Notes: generated from the sequence alone by a model not told the origin. 64,000 nt of DNA from Neobacillus niacini (GCF_000759675.1 NZ_BAWM01000018.1:34311-98310); one strand, 5' to 3'. Counted from the stretch's first letter, positions 48,257 to 57,790 are shown. Translations and numbers: made by a program.

Positions 48257-48781
48257 TTAAGGTTTAATTTTCTCCATAAACTCCCTGACAGTTGATTCTG
48301 TTAACGTCCCAGTATGATATTTAACCACTTTTCCATCCTTATCAATCAAAAATGTAGCTGGAAGAGGGTTAATTCCATATGCAGTTTGAACTTGGCCGTC
48401 CGTATCAATCACAATCGGGAAATCTAGCTTCTTCCGCTCAGCAAATTGATTAACGGCTAATTCAGACTCGCTGACATTAACAGCCAACACTTGAACACCA
48501 CCGTCTTTATAATGATTATATTGATTATTAATATAAGGCATTTCCGCTTCACATGGCTTACACCATGTTCCCCAAAAATTCAAAAATACTCCCTGCCCTT
48601 TATAATCAGAAAGCTTATGTTTTTCACCTTCCATATCAATCAACACAAAATCAGGAGCTTGTTTACCAACTTCTACTTTCATCCTATTATCCTTTGTTAA
48701 GTTGGCATAAAGCGTGTAGGCAACGGCAGCAGCAAGTATGAATAGGATTGCTGTCCTCATAACTAATCGCCGTTTTTTCAT
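48257..48781 (-). CDS. resA: Thiol-disulfide oxidoreductase ResA
   Basis: 174 aa, membrane-anchored thioredoxin-like protein that keeps apocytochrome c cysteines reduced. N-terminal helix (TAILFILAAAVAYTLYANL), then the active site GTWCKPCEAEMPY with CxxC. ResA of B. subtilis has CEPC; here the pair is CKPC. It starts the resABC unit. Confidence 0.95.
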   Translation of the reverse strand: MKKRRLVMRTAILFILAAAVAYTLYANLTKDNRMKVEVGKQAPDFVLIDMEGEKHKLSDYKGQGVFLNFWGTWCKPCEAEMPYINNQYNHYKDGGVQVLAVNVSESELAVNQFAERKKLDFPIVIDTDGQVQTAYGINPLPATFLIDKDGKVVKYHTGTLTESTVREFMEKIKP

Positions 48782-48883
48782 ATTTCTCCCCCCTGAAAGT
48801 CACAATTACTAGACACAATTCGTCTAAATTATATCATTTTCCACTATATCTATAGTAAATATTCAAATGCAATTGTGACAGCT

Positions 48884-49621
48884 TTATGAATTTTTTTTAG
48901 TAGACTCCAAAGAGAGTCCTCTTAATAGCTTCACTTCATGGTGTGTCAACTCTCTAGCGTCCCCTGCAGATAAACCATGCAAAGTTAAAAAGCCATAGCG
49001 TTCTCGTTTTAGTTTCAAAACTTCATGTCCAATTGCTTCAAACATTCTCCTAACCTGACGATTTCGTCCTTCATGTATGATGATTTCAATGATTGAAGTT
49101 TGTTTTTGCTTATCTACAGAAAGCATTTTGACTTTAGCCGGTGCAGTTTTTCCATCTTCAAGATGAATTCCTCTTTCCAACTTTCTAAGATTCTCCTTTG
49201 ATGGAATTCCTTTGGTTTTAACGACATAAGCTTTTTCAATCTCATTCCGAGGGTGCATAAGTAAATTTGCAAACTCCCCATCATTTGTTAGCAGCAATAA
49301 TCCGGAAGTATCATAGTCAAGACGTCCCACCGGAAAAATTCTTTCTTGTTGATATGGAAAGAAATCTGTTACTACCTTTCTTCCTTTATCATCACTCACA
49401 CTCGAAATGACTCCGCGTGGTTTATACAATAGAAAATAAACGGGTTCCTCCTTCTCAATCTGGACTCCATTCACTTCAACCCTGTCAGATGATGTAACTT
49501 TGACACCCAGCTCTGTAACTACTTTTCCATTGACCTTTACTTTACCTTCTTTAATTAATTCTTCAGATTTCCTTCTTGATGCAATTCCTGCTCGGGCAAT
49601 TACCTTTTGCAATCTTTCCAT
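48884..49621 (-). CDS. rluB: 23S rRNA pseudouridine synthase RluB
   Basis: 245 aa. N-terminal S4 RNA-binding domain (MERLQKVIARAGIASRRKSE) and the RsuA-type catalytic domain with the aspartate in GRLDYDTSGLLLLTNDG and RNRQVRRMFEAIGHEVLKL. GAGGTGG lies six bases before the ATG at 49621; the 18 codons upstream are not coding. It modifies 23S rRNA in the peptidyl transferase region in relatives. Confidence 0.95.
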   Translation of the reverse strand: MERLQKVIARAGIASRRKSEELIKEGKVKVNGKVVTELGVKVTSSDRVEVNGVQIEKEEPVYFLLYKPRGVISSVSDDKGRKVVTDFFPYQQERIFPVGRLDYDTSGLLLLTNDGEFANLLMHPRNEIEKAYVVKTKGIPSKENLRKLERGIHLEDGKTAPAKVKMLSVDKQKQTSIIEIIIHEGRNRQVRRMFEAIGHEVLKLKRERYGFLTLHGLSAGDARELTHHEVKLLRGLSLESTKKNS

Positions 49622-49777
49622 TATGATCCACCTCAGCTGTTTACCTTTATTTTGAATACTGGGTGAGCGCACCACAGTTTACTAGGAAACAAAATAGTTA
49701 TTCTTTCCTAATGAATTATGACACAAAATTGACCTTTTTCAAAGTAACGGCTATTCTATCGTAAGGAAAAATAAAAA

Positions 49778-49819
49778 AGCAGGCTCCTATTATATTTTAC
49801 CTCTCTTAGGAACCTGCTT
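49778..49819 (-). terminator. spmB terminator
   Basis: AAGCAGG with TCCT and AGGA with CCTGCTT form a long stem with an 18-base loop, followed by TTTTTTATTTTT on the minus strand. Confidence 0.8.
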
Positions 49820-49848
49820 ATTTTTGTATATTATTCTTACTTATCATT

Positions 49849-50394
49849 TTAATTTGCTCCGAAAATAAATACCACTACGACAATCGCTGCTACTATCCCT
49901 ACTACATCTGCAAGGAGTCCAACCTTTAGTGCATCTCCCATTTTTTTGATCCCGACTGCGCCGAAATATACGGTTAACACGTAAAAGGTCGTATCTGTAC
50001 TTCCTTGCAAAACAGATGCTAGTCTGCCAATAAAAGAATCAGGACCATATACAGCAATTAAATCACTTGTCATACCAAGTGCGGCTGTTCCAGAAATTGG
50101 TCTGATTAAAATGAGGGGAACAATTTCCGCTGGGACACCGATTGCTTCCATTACAGGTCTAATCCAATTCATTAATGCTTCTAAAGCACCTGAAGCCCGG
50201 AAAACAGTGATAGCTACTAGCATGCCTACAAGATATGGAATAATAGAAAAGGCAATTTTGATTCCTTCTTTTCCACCTTCAACAAAGCTCTCATAAGTCG
50301 GTACATGTTTTATAGTTCCATATAGGAGGATAATTCCTATTAAAACAGGGATAAATCCTAGGGAAATAAGCGATAGAAATTCCATTATTTTCAT
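49849..50394 (-). CDS. spmB: Spore maturation protein SpmB
   Basis: 181 aa with about four to five membrane helices and the nucleoside-recognition (Gate) pattern (IRPISGTAALGMTSDL). SpmA and SpmB are needed for full spore core dehydration and heat resistance. Its ATG overlaps the spmA stop by four bases. Operon dacB-spmA-spmB as in B. subtilis. Confidence 0.95.
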   Translation of the reverse strand: MKIMEFLSLISLGFIPVLIGIILLYGTIKHVPTYESFVEGGKEGIKIAFSIIPYLVGMLVAITVFRASGALEALMNWIRPVMEAIGVPAEIVPLILIRPISGTAALGMTSDLIAVYGPDSFIGRLASVLQGSTDTTFYVLTVYFGAVGIKKMGDALKVGLLADVVGIVAAIVVVVFIFGAN

Positions 50395-50978
50395 CCTTTA
50401 CGACTTCGTCGATTATAAAAATACCGGTCTATCATAACTGCTCCGAGCATTGAAATAATGGTGGCAATTAATGTTGGCACAACAATTTCAGTGGGGGATG
50501 CCGAATGATAATTCATTCGAATCGCAATGACCGTTGTAGGTATGACCGTAATGCTTGCTGTATTTATTGCCAAGAAAGTAACCATTGAGCGGCTGGCTGA
50601 ATTCTTGCCCCCATTTAACTGTTTTAATTCCTCCATCGCTTTAATTCCAAGCGGTGTGGCCGCATTACCTAAGCCAAACATATTGGCAATCATATTAGAC
50701 AATATATACCCCATTGCGGGGTGATTTGTTGGCACATCAGGAAATAATCTTCGAACTAGCGGGCGGAATAACTTAGATAATAATTCTAGTAATCCAGATT
50801 CCTGGGCGATGCGCATCATACCCAACCAAAACACAAGAATGCTGATCAACCCGATACAGAGCGTCACAGCCTCCTTTGCCCCATCAAAAATCGCTTTATT
50901 TACTTCTTCCATTGTCCCGTTAATCAGTGCAAATACGAAACCAACAAGCGTCATAAATACCCAAATATAATTAACCAT
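50391..50978 (-). CDS. spmA: Spore maturation protein SpmA
   Basis: 195-aa membrane protein of the same Gate family (FGLGNAATPLGIKAMEEL; MVTFLAINTASITVIPTTV). Works with SpmB and DacB in spore maturation. The start overlaps the end of dacB by eight bases. Confidence 0.95.
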   Translation of the reverse strand: MVNYIWVFMTLVGFVFALINGTMEEVNKAIFDGAKEAVTLCIGLISILVFWLGMMRIAQESGLLELLSKLFRPLVRRLFPDVPTNHPAMGYILSNMIANMFGLGNAATPLGIKAMEELKQLNGGKNSASRSMVTFLAINTASITVIPTTVIAIRMNYHSASPTEIVVPTLIATIISMLGAVMIDRYFYNRRSRKG

Positions 50979-52116
50979 GTAATTTCACGCCAATTACTGA
51001 TAGAAATAAATCTTTTAATAAATCAAACAGTCCTTTTTTCTTCTCGGGACCCCCTTGATAATAAATAGGTGTTTCTCTTACCACTTTTCCATCAAGGAAA
51101 ACTTGTGCTTTACCAACTGCTTCTCCATTATGCTCGGACTCGTCCCAATCTTCTCCCGGCTTATTCAATTTATATTTAATCGAGAACAGATCCATTTCTT
51201 CATCTGTGGCTGGGTAAACAATTGATCTCTTTAAATAGAAGTGCTTTTGATCATACTTATTCGTTTTTATATCAATTGTCCCTTTTGTTAAAACTTCCGC
51301 CATATCAAAAGTTTTAAAACTATTTTCGTACATGGCTATATGATCATTCCAATCATCCGAAGCGTTTAATGTAACGGCAATTAAACTCATATCCCCTTTT
51401 GTTGCTGTTGTAACCAGGGTTCTTTTTGCACGTTTTGTATAACCGGTTTTTCCGCCTGTCGTATATTTATACTTTGTAAGTAAACGGTTTTTATTTTTCC
51501 ACTCACGATCCCAATTTTCATTGGGATTTGGCGCTTTATAATTCTTTGTTCTAGCGATTTTTTGGTATGTTTTATTTTGCATAGCATACCGAGTCAATAG
51601 AGCCATGTCATAGGCAGTTGAATAGTGGTCTTCATGGTCGTCTAAACCATGAGGATTAGAAAAATGAGTATTCAACATACCAATCTCTTTTGCTTTTTGG
51701 TTCATCAAAAAAACAAACCCATCTAAGCTTCCTCCAACATGTTCAGCGATTGCAACAGCCGTGTCATTGCCAGACCGAAGCATCAAACCATAAACTAGAT
51801 GCTCTAGCTTGATCTTTTCCCCGGGCTTTAAATAAACAGATGATCCATCAGCACGGGTAGCTTGTTCACTTACTTTCACCATTTCATTCATTTTTCCCGA
51901 TTCGATCGCAAGAATCGCCGTCATAATTTTCGTAATACTAGCGATTCTTCTTTTTGTGTGTGCATCTTTCTCAAATAGGACACGCCCTGATTCTTGTTCC
52001 ATTAGAACTGCACCACGTGCACTTACGGAAACGGAAGCACCCACCTTTTGAGGAATGTTTGCAATGAATAGTGAGACCATGAGGGCAAAAATGACTAGCT
52101 TCCAAATCATTCTCAT
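50971..52116 (-). CDS. dacB: D-alanyl-D-alanine carboxypeptidase DacB (PBP5*)
   Basis: 381-aa mother-cell penicillin-binding protein that trims cortex peptides and so limits crosslinking. Signal peptide (LVIFALMVSLFIANIPQKVGA), active-site SITK in ASITKIMT, LRSGNDTA and the KTG motif in GGKTGYTKRAK, then a C-terminal beta domain. GAGG lies seven bases before the ATG. Transcribed with spmA/spmB; sigma-E control is known in B. subtilis. Confidence 0.95.
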   Translation of the reverse strand: MRMIWKLVIFALMVSLFIANIPQKVGASVSVSARGAVLMEQESGRVLFEKDAHTKRRIASITKIMTAILAIESGKMNEMVKVSEQATRADGSSVYLKPGEKIKLEHLVYGLMLRSGNDTAVAIAEHVGGSLDGFVFLMNQKAKEIGMLNTHFSNPHGLDDHEDHYSTAYDMALLTRYAMQNKTYQKIARTKNYKAPNPNENWDREWKNKNRLLTKYKYTTGGKTGYTKRAKRTLVTTATKGDMSLIAVTLNASDDWNDHIAMYENSFKTFDMAEVLTKGTIDIKTNKYDQKHFYLKRSIVYPATDEEMDLFSIKYKLNKPGEDWDESEHNGEAVGKAQVFLDGKVVRETPIYYQGGPEKKKGLFDLLKDLFLSVIGVKLHG

Positions 52117-52163
52117 AAGATTACCTCGTCCCCTTCGTTAACATTTCTAGCTTCAATACTTAC

Positions 52164-52296
52164 TGTCTAGCTTCAGCGCCTAGGGCCTCTAGGTCATAAG
52201 TCAATCACTTCGTAAGGCAAAAAGCGGCCTTCTGTCAGCGCTTGTCTTATGCTTGTCGGCCCTGAGCAAGGCGCTTCAGCATTTTGTGAGACTAGC
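52164..52296 (-). repeat. Structured repeat, related to subfamily 1 (copy E, reversed)
   Basis: Read on the minus strand: GAAGCGCCTTGCTCAGGG, CCGACAAGCATAAGACAAGC, an inner hairpin at AAGGCCGCTTTTTGCCTT, then GACTTATGACCTAGAGGCCC and TAGGCGCTGAAGCTAGACAG. It has the same outer frame as the other copies but a different inner hairpin. Confidence 0.8.
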
Positions 52297-52354
52297 TTTC
52301 TAAAATTTTATGCAGGACAAGGCTTGATATGACTATTTGTCCCAAAAAATGAAA

Positions 52355-52380
52355 AGGCAATCGACTTCAGCCGATTGCCT
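52355..52380 (-). terminator. sodF terminator
   Basis: AGGCAATCG and CGATTGCCT pair with an 8-base loop, followed by TTTTCATTTTTT on the minus strand. Confidence 0.88.
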
Positions 52381-52384
52381 AACG

Positions 52385-53275
52385 TTAAAATGCTGGCCAC
52401 TTAATCTCAGAGGCTTTATCAAACCTCATTTCAACATCATTCCAATTTACCAGATTCCACCAATTGTCAACGTATCCAGCCCTATTGTTCTTATACTGTA
52501 GATAATAAGCATGCTCCCAAACATCCAGAACTAGCAGTGGAATGGTATCCCATTGTGTTAACAGCATATGACTTTCTGATTGTAAAATCTCAAGATGTCT
52601 AGCCCGTGGTGACCATACGAGGATAGCCCATCCTACGCCCTCAACCTGTTTTGCCGCTTCAGAGAACTGTTTTTTAAATTTATCGAAACTGCCAAAATAA
52701 TTTTCGATTTCTCTTTTAAGGAGTCCTTGAGGGCTTCCCCCTCCTTTAGGGATCATGTTTTTCCAAAAAATTGTATGCAAGTAATGCCCTGAACCATGAA
52801 AAGCTAATTCTCTTGACCAATGTTTTATGAGGGAGAAATCATTACTATCTCTAGCCTTCTTTAAATTTACCTCCGCTTTGTTTAATCCCTCTACATAGGA
52901 GCGATGGTGCTTATCATGGTGCAGTCTCATGATTTCCTCCGAGATATAGGGTTCGAGGGCATTATAGGCGTATGGAAGCTCTGGGAGTGTATGACCTCCA
53001 GGCGGGACACTCTTTTTCTCCACCCAGATATTCCCCACTCCTTGTTTACGAGAAAAATAACTTTCCATTTGTTCATGAATTTCCTCTGCTTTAGATTGAA
53101 GACTTAGCATGTCATTATCTGATAATGATTGACTAGTATTCTCAATCAACTCAGTGAAGAGTTCAAGCTGCTCCCATAATTCTAAGTTATCTTTCACATC
53201 TTCTGTATCTAGAAACTGCTTCAATTGGTCATTCCACTCAAAAAGTTCATGGACGTACTGACTAAATCGATTCAT
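52385..53275 (-). CDS. sodF: Fe/Mn superoxide dismutase with N-terminal extension
   Basis: 296 aa. Residues 1 to about 100 form a helix-rich extension of unknown role. The SOD domain follows with metal ligands in HHDKHHRSYVEGLN, HGSGHYLHTIFW and LDVWEHAYYLQY. Ordinary SodA is about 200 aa; the extended form matches B. subtilis SodF. Metal choice cannot be read securely. In B. subtilis sodF is elsewhere; here it sits beside dacB. Confidence 0.88.
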   Translation of the reverse strand: MNRFSQYVHELFEWNDQLKQFLDTEDVKDNLELWEQLELFTELIENTSQSLSDNDMLSLQSKAEEIHEQMESYFSRKQGVGNIWVEKKSVPPGGHTLPELPYAYNALEPYISEEIMRLHHDKHHRSYVEGLNKAEVNLKKARDSNDFSLIKHWSRELAFHGSGHYLHTIFWKNMIPKGGGSPQGLLKREIENYFGSFDKFKKQFSEAAKQVEGVGWAILVWSPRARHLEILQSESHMLLTQWDTIPLLVLDVWEHAYYLQYKNNRAGYVDNWWNLVNWNDVEMRFDKASEIKWPAF

Positions 53276-53367
53276 TTTATCCCACCTTTATTTCGAATCT
53301 ACCTAAAGGGTATGAAATATATTTGGGATTATGAACAATTCCGCAAACAGAAGTTGAACATAAAAAA

Positions 53368-53392
53368 ACTGCCATCATATAAATGGACAGTT
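53368..53392 (-). terminator. ypuI terminator
   Basis: AACTGTCCAT and ATGGCAGTT pair on the minus strand (one mismatch), followed by TTTTTTT. Confidence 0.75.
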
Positions 53393-53404
53393 TCTTTAAA
53401 TCAT

Positions 53405-53893
53405 TTATTTCGATTGAATCATTTTTGTACGGTAATCTGTTTCATAGTATTCAAGTTCTTCTCTAACTCTTTGAAATTCTCCCTCAAGACCTTTAACTAA
53501 CTTTTGTACACTTTCAGGTACACTTTTATAAAATTTTATCGAATTTCGTCCTGTATACGCAGAACGGCTATCCTCAAACCAAGCGTCATTTTTAGGAGAG
53601 AAAAATTCTTCTATACACTGATGAAAAATACGATAAAGAGTCTTCTCTGCAGGTGGCTTCTGAAACGGTTCGCTTTGCAGAATAACTGAACAAGCATCCA
53701 AGCCTTCTTCACAATAAACAAGTAATTTTCTCAAATTAGATAGAATTAATTTATAATAACTTGAATCACCTGATAACTCTTGTTCCATTTTTGAAATCGT
53801 TGTTTCATTTAAATAATTTTCTAATGTCCCGATCGTAGAGGTTAAAAACTCTCCAACATCTTTAAGCTGCATTTTAACTAATGAATTACCCAT
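53405..53893 (-). CDS. ypuI: YpuI family protein (DUF3907)
   Basis: 162-aa soluble, mostly helical protein (MQLKDVGEFLTSTIGTLENY at 8-27; GRNSIKFYKSVPESVQKL late). Recognised as YpuI by sequence pattern and place between scpB and dacB. No function known. Confidence 0.82.
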   Translation of the reverse strand: MGNSLVKMQLKDVGEFLTSTIGTLENYLNETTISKMEQELSGDSSYYKLILSNLRKLLVYCEEGLDACSVILQSEPFQKPPAEKTLYRIFHQCIEEFFSPKNDAWFEDSRSAYTGRNSIKFYKSVPESVQKLVKGLEGEFQRVREELEYYETDYRTKMIQSK

Positions 53894-53925
53894 CCAAACA
53901 CCCCTTTGAATTCTTTTTTACCTGC

Positions 53926-54345
53926 CTATCTCGGCTGCTTAATGTAGTCTAGCGGAGAACGGAGTTCAAATTTATTGTTTTGCTTTACAGCAAGCACGAT
54001 TTCAGATAATTTATTAAAGTCTATATCTTGAAAATAAGAAACAAATTCCTGCTTAGAATTAATATATAACCGTTTTCGATTACGCAAACCCGGATTTTTT
54101 ATTAAACACACCAAAGCAACAATATCCTTGAATGTCACTTGTATATCATCTTTCGTCAAAATTGGGTTTTGCTGATAAGGAGTGAATTCTTGAAAAAATT
54201 CATCAAAGTATCTTACATATAATACATGCAGTGTTTTTTCCTCAGAATCTTCAATAAATGTAACTTCACTTCTATTAAAGAAGTCTTCTGAAGTATTTGA
54301 TTTTTCCTTTTCCAATTCGTATCCTATACATTCTGTTATTAACAA
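53926..54345 (-). CDS. Hypothetical protein upstream of ypuI
   Basis: About 139 aa, soluble, acidic in the first half (EDSEEKTLHVLYVRYFDEFF) and basic in the middle (NPGLRNRKRLY). The start is uncertain: TTG at 54345 (nine bases after GGGG) or TTG at 54354. I recognise no family. It lies 32 bases before ypuI, so joint transcription is likely. Confidence 0.6.
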   Translation of the reverse strand: MLITECIGYELEKEKSNTSEDFFNRSEVTFIEDSEEKTLHVLYVRYFDEFFQEFTPYQQNPILTKDDIQVTFKDIVALVCLIKNPGLRNRKRLYINSKQEFVSYFQDIDFNKLSEIVLAVKQNNKFELRSPLDYIKQPR

Positions 54346-54450
54346 ATAAATCAATCCCCTTTAATCATTAACGAATAAGTTGAATCTTCGGAATTTCATT
54401 GAAATCATATTATTTCTATTTTATCATAACTAAATTGAATTGTTTTATTT

Positions 54451-55038
54451 TTAAGAATTAATACTTTCCTGAAACTTTTCAAAAAACAGGTCAGCTTCCT
54501 CTTGTACAAATTTTTCTTCCACTCTATCAGGAAGCTTGGGCAGTTCCTCAATGTTTTTTAAACCGAAATAATCAAGAAACTCTTTGGTCGTTCCATATAG
54601 GTATGCTCTTCCAGTCCCTTCAGCTCTCCCAACTTCCTTTATAAGTGCTTTAGACATTAGCGTATGAAGTGGTCTTTCTGTTTTTACACCACGTATCTCT
54701 TCAATTTCTGTACGCGTGATCGGCTGTTTATAAGCAATAATAGCCAATGTTTCCAATGCTGCCTGAGACAAGGCAGAAGTATTAGGTGAGTCAACAAGCC
54801 TTTTAAGATAGGTCGCATTTTCTTTTTTGGTTGCAAGCTGATAAGTACCCGCGAGCTGGACGATCATGATTCCTCGATTGGTGTCTTTTGCATATACCTG
54901 TTTTAATTCTTCAATAATCTCTCCAGCCTTATGTTCCTCAACCTCCAGGACTTCTGCTACGTGCTTTAAAGTAAGTCCTTCATCACCTGCTGCAAATAAA
55001 AGACTCTCTAATATACTTTGCCATTTAATTATTTCCAA
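54451..55038 (-). CDS. scpB: Segregation and condensation protein ScpB
   Basis: 195 aa, two winged-helix domains (LLFAAGDEGLTLKHVAEVL; LAIIAYKQPITRTEIEEIRG, GRAYLYGTTKEFLDYFG). Subunit of the Smc-ScpA-ScpB condensin, forming a dimer on ScpA. Follows scpA by five bases. Confidence 0.96.
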   Translation of the reverse strand: MEIIKWQSILESLLFAAGDEGLTLKHVAEVLEVEEHKAGEIIEELKQVYAKDTNRGIMIVQLAGTYQLATKKENATYLKRLVDSPNTSALSQAALETLAIIAYKQPITRTEIEEIRGVKTERPLHTLMSKALIKEVGRAEGTGRAYLYGTTKEFLDYFGLKNIEELPKLPDRVEEKFVQEEADLFFEKFQESINS

Positions 55039-55043
55039 GCCCT

Positions 55044-55799
55044 TTACGCTCCTTCCTTTACTGCATGAACAAAGATATCACCAAAATTTTCATATTGTTC
55101 TACATCAATTTCTTTTCTTTTAATTAACTCCAAAACAGCCAAAAACGTCACCACGATATGTTCCTTGGCAGGATTAATAAATAAATCATTAAAGTTTTTC
55201 CGACCTTTTAAATTCTTTAATTCACTCATAATTTCAGACATTCTTGTTTCAATTGATATTTCCTGTCTAGCTATCTTTGTAGCCATTGGACGCTGCAGCC
55301 TTTTTCTGCGTAATAGCTTTTGAAAAGCGGCCAACATATCATAAAGGGTAACATTTAACTCTGTTTTTTCCGGTTGTTTTTCTTTCGCAAAATCTGAAAG
55401 GTCACTTGGAGGTTTTGTATACATGAGTCCTCGTTCTTCCTCAAGCGACTTTAAGTCATGTGCAGCCTCTTTATATTTCCGATACTCAATCAGCCTTTCA
55501 ACCAACTCGTCTCTTGGGTCTTCTTCGTAAGTAATCTCTGAATCAAAATCATCCAATTCTTCTTCATGCTTTGGTAATAGCATTTTACTTTTGATCGCTA
55601 ATAATGTTGCTGCCATCACTAAAAACTCACTGGCAATATCCAATTTAAGTTCTGACATTGTTTTTATATAGATTAAATATTGCTCGGTAATTTGGGCAAC
55701 AGGAATATCGTATATATCAATTTCAAGCCGATTTATTAAATGGAGTAATAAATCCAATGGACCTTCAAACGCATCAATTTTTACATTATAGTGTGTCAT
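55044..55799 (-). CDS. scpA: Segregation and condensation protein ScpA
   Basis: 251 aa kleisin that bridges the Smc heads. The N-terminal [21 protein letters not shown] binds the Smc neck, and the C-terminal winged helix ([19 protein letters not shown]) the head. Operon with scpB. Confidence 0.96.
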   Translation of the reverse strand: MTHYNVKIDAFEGPLDLLLHLINRLEIDIYDIPVAQITEQYLIYIKTMSELKLDIASEFLVMAATLLAIKSKMLLPKHEEELDDFDSEITYEEDPRDELVERLIEYRKYKEAAHDLKSLEEERGLMYTKPPSDLSDFAKEKQPEKTELNVTLYDMLAAFQKLLRRKRLQRPMATKIARQEISIETRMSEIMSELKNLKGRKNFNDLFINPAKEHIVVTFLAVLELIKRKEIDVEQYENFGDIFVHAVKEGA

Positions 55800-55999
55800 C
55801 TTTCACCAGAATCCTTGAAGTAATTATCATTAAATCATGACTATTATTAGTATAGAGGATTCAAATACGTTATCCAATAGAAAAATCATTACTGTCCTTA
55901 ATTATTGAAAATGTGATGTTGGCCTATAACACTGGACAAGTACCTTACATATGATGAGAGTGAAAAGAATAACAAAACGAGTATAGGAGGTTTTTGAAC

Positions 56000-56092
56000 A
56001 TGTCTGATGGTCACGGTTTTGGAGGCGGTTTTGCATTAATCGTCGTTCTATTCATTCTGTTAATAATCGTTGGTGCTTCTTGGTGGTGCTAA
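56000..56092 (+). CDS. YjcZ family small sporulation protein
   Basis: 30 aa, MSDGHGFGGGFALIVVLFIL in the first part: a glycine-rich start and one membrane helix ending SWWC. AGGAGG lies nine bases before the ATG, and a GC-rich terminator follows. This matches the YjcZ/SscA-type tiny sporulation proteins linked to the spore coat. Which member it is cannot be decided. Confidence 0.85.
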   Translation: MSDGHGFGGGFALIVVLFILLIIVGASWWC

Positions 56093-56144
56093 TTAGAAAA
56101 GCGTAAGCACCGTGGAGCAATACACTCTAAGGAGCTTAAAGCAG

Positions 56145-56169
56145 GCCCGCCCTCCTTTTGGAGGCGGGC
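56145..56169 (+). terminator. Terminator of the YjcZ-type gene
   Basis: GCCCGCCCTCC and GGAGGCGGGC pair (one bulge), followed by TTTTTTCTG. The 5' flank AAAAGCGTAAGCACC looks like the start of a subfamily 1 repeat. Confidence 0.88.
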
Positions 56170-56249
56170 TTTTTTCTGTGGGATTATCCCTGATGTACTG
56201 ACTGTTTTATGCTAAACTGTACATAATCATATATGTAAGGGGGGATTAT

Positions 56250-56771
56250 GTGTATCCGGAACAGTATATTCAATTTTTAGCCCATTTTAATGGTGATCGT
56301 GATTATTTTGAATGCCACGAAATACTAGAAGAGTATTGGAAAGAATCTAGTGATATGAAAAAGGATTCTATCTGGGTAGGCTTCATCCTATTAGCGGTTT
56401 CGAGGTATCATCACCGGCGGAGGAATTTTAAGGGTGCCAAACGCACTTTGGAAAAGTCTATTGATATCATGTCCTTACGGAAAAATGAGTTAACTAAATT
56501 GGGTTTGGCTGTAAGTGTTTTATTTTCTATACTTTCAAAACTTTTAGGTGATATCGATAAAGAGGAAAGCTACCATAGCTTTAATCTTCCGATAACAGAT
56601 CCCACTCTTTTTAAAGCCTGTATGAATAAATGTGAAGATAGAGGAATTACCTGGGGAAAGGATAGTAATTTAGAGGATGAATCGATCGTGCATAGACATA
56701 AATTGCGGGATAGAACAAGTGTAATTGAAGAACGATTAAAAGCACTAAAGAATAAAAAAGGCAACGAATAA
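56250..56771 (+). CDS. ypuF: YpuF family protein (DUF309)
   Basis: 173 aa. The N-terminal DUF309 signature is visible: FNGDRDYFECHEILEEYWKE, then SIWVGFILLAVSRYHHRRRNFKGA. GTG start with AAGGGGGG upstream. In B. subtilis ypuF also lies near the rib and scp genes. Function unknown. Confidence 0.88.
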   Translation: MYPEQYIQFLAHFNGDRDYFECHEILEEYWKESSDMKKDSIWVGFILLAVSRYHHRRRNFKGAKRTLEKSIDIMSLRKNELTKLGLAVSVLFSILSKLLGDIDKEESYHSFNLPITDPTLFKACMNKCEDRGITWGKDSNLEDESIVHRHKLRDRTSVIEERLKALKNKKGNE

Positions 56772-56797
56772 AGCCTCGTTGCCTTTCAATGATAAAG

Positions 56798-57166
<369 letters not shown>

Positions 57167-57307
57167 TTAAATAAACCCAGTTAGTGGATAGTATATTTTT
57201 ACCAAATTACTTATAAATAAACAGTTTTCTCTATAATATGTAGTAAAATTCGTAAAGTGTTTCATTATTGACAATCATACATAATAAATGATTATCTATC
57301 AACATTA

Positions 57308-57400
57308 TTATTTTGGTACAATAAAAACCCAGTAGATAATACCCCAAATAAGTGCTAGTCCTAAAAGAATACCAAAAACAGTCCAATTACTTTTCTTCAT
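57308..57400 (-). CDS. Small single-helix membrane peptide
   Basis: 30 aa, MKKSNWTVFGILLGLALIWG then IIYWVFIVPK. A perfect GGAGG lies six bases before the ATG, and the positive N-terminus and one membrane helix look like a genuine microprotein. I do not recognise the family. It lies between ribT and the composite repeat. Confidence 0.7.
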   Translation of the reverse strand: MKKSNWTVFGILLGLALIWGIIYWVFIVPK

Positions 57401-57484
57401 AAAAAAGCCTCCAAATACAATTTGAAGATAGCGTACATGATGTCATTCTACACTATATATTAAAAATAATCCATTTTCTAAACA

Positions 57485-57754
57485 AGAAGGCGGAAGCGCC
57501 TTGCCCAAGGAAAAATGCAGTTTAATTTTTCCCAGGTGCGACAGGCATAAGACAAGCCGGCGAGAAGGTTGGTATTTACCTTCTTGACGGATTGTCTGAA
57601 ATGTGGAGGCGATTGCCCTGGGACGAAGGCATAAGACGAACCCTGTAAGAAGGCGCTTTTTGCCTTCTTCAGGGGGTGGCTTATGACTCGAGTCCCAAGG
57701 AGCCGCAACTAGACAAGCTTATGACCCCGAGCCCCTAGGCTGCTTGCGCTAGAT
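57485..57754 (+). repeat. Composite structured repeat, subfamily 1 (copy C)
   Basis: Contains one full core (GACAGGCATAAGACAAGCCG, GAAGGTTG, ACCTTCTTGACGGATTG). A second, different core follows (GAAGGCATAAGACGAACC, hairpin AAGAAGGCGCTTTTTGCCTTCTT, GGCTTATGACTCGAG), and then a third tail (GCTTATGACCCCGAGCCCCT, 57719-57738). It looks like nested or tandem insertion of related units. The second hairpin resembles that of copy E at 52164-52296. Confidence 0.82.
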
Positions 57755-57767
57755 TGAAAACAAATAA

Positions 57768-57786
57768 ACTGCCGCTTGGCGGCAGC
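57768..57786 (-). terminator. lysA terminator
   Basis: GCTGCCGC and GCGGCAG pair on the minus strand, followed by TTTATTTGTTTT. Confidence 0.8.
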
Positions 57787-57790
57787 TTTT

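Larger units (their letters stand above)
57401..57790. other. Intergenic region between lysA and the 30-aa peptide gene
   Basis: 390 bp without a supportable gene: the composite repeat (57485-57754), the lysA terminator (57768-57786) and an AT-rich stretch (57401-57480) that should hold the promoter of the 30-aa peptide gene. Confidence 0.7.

Noticed and set aside
48257..48781. ResA with altered active site as a different oxidoreductase
   Set aside because: CKPC instead of CEPC is a one-residue change; the operon context with resB and resC makes ResA the best call.
57478..57708. 76-aa frame in the composite repeat
   Set aside because: It reads through repeat stems, lacks a ribosome binding site and has no counterpart in the other copies.
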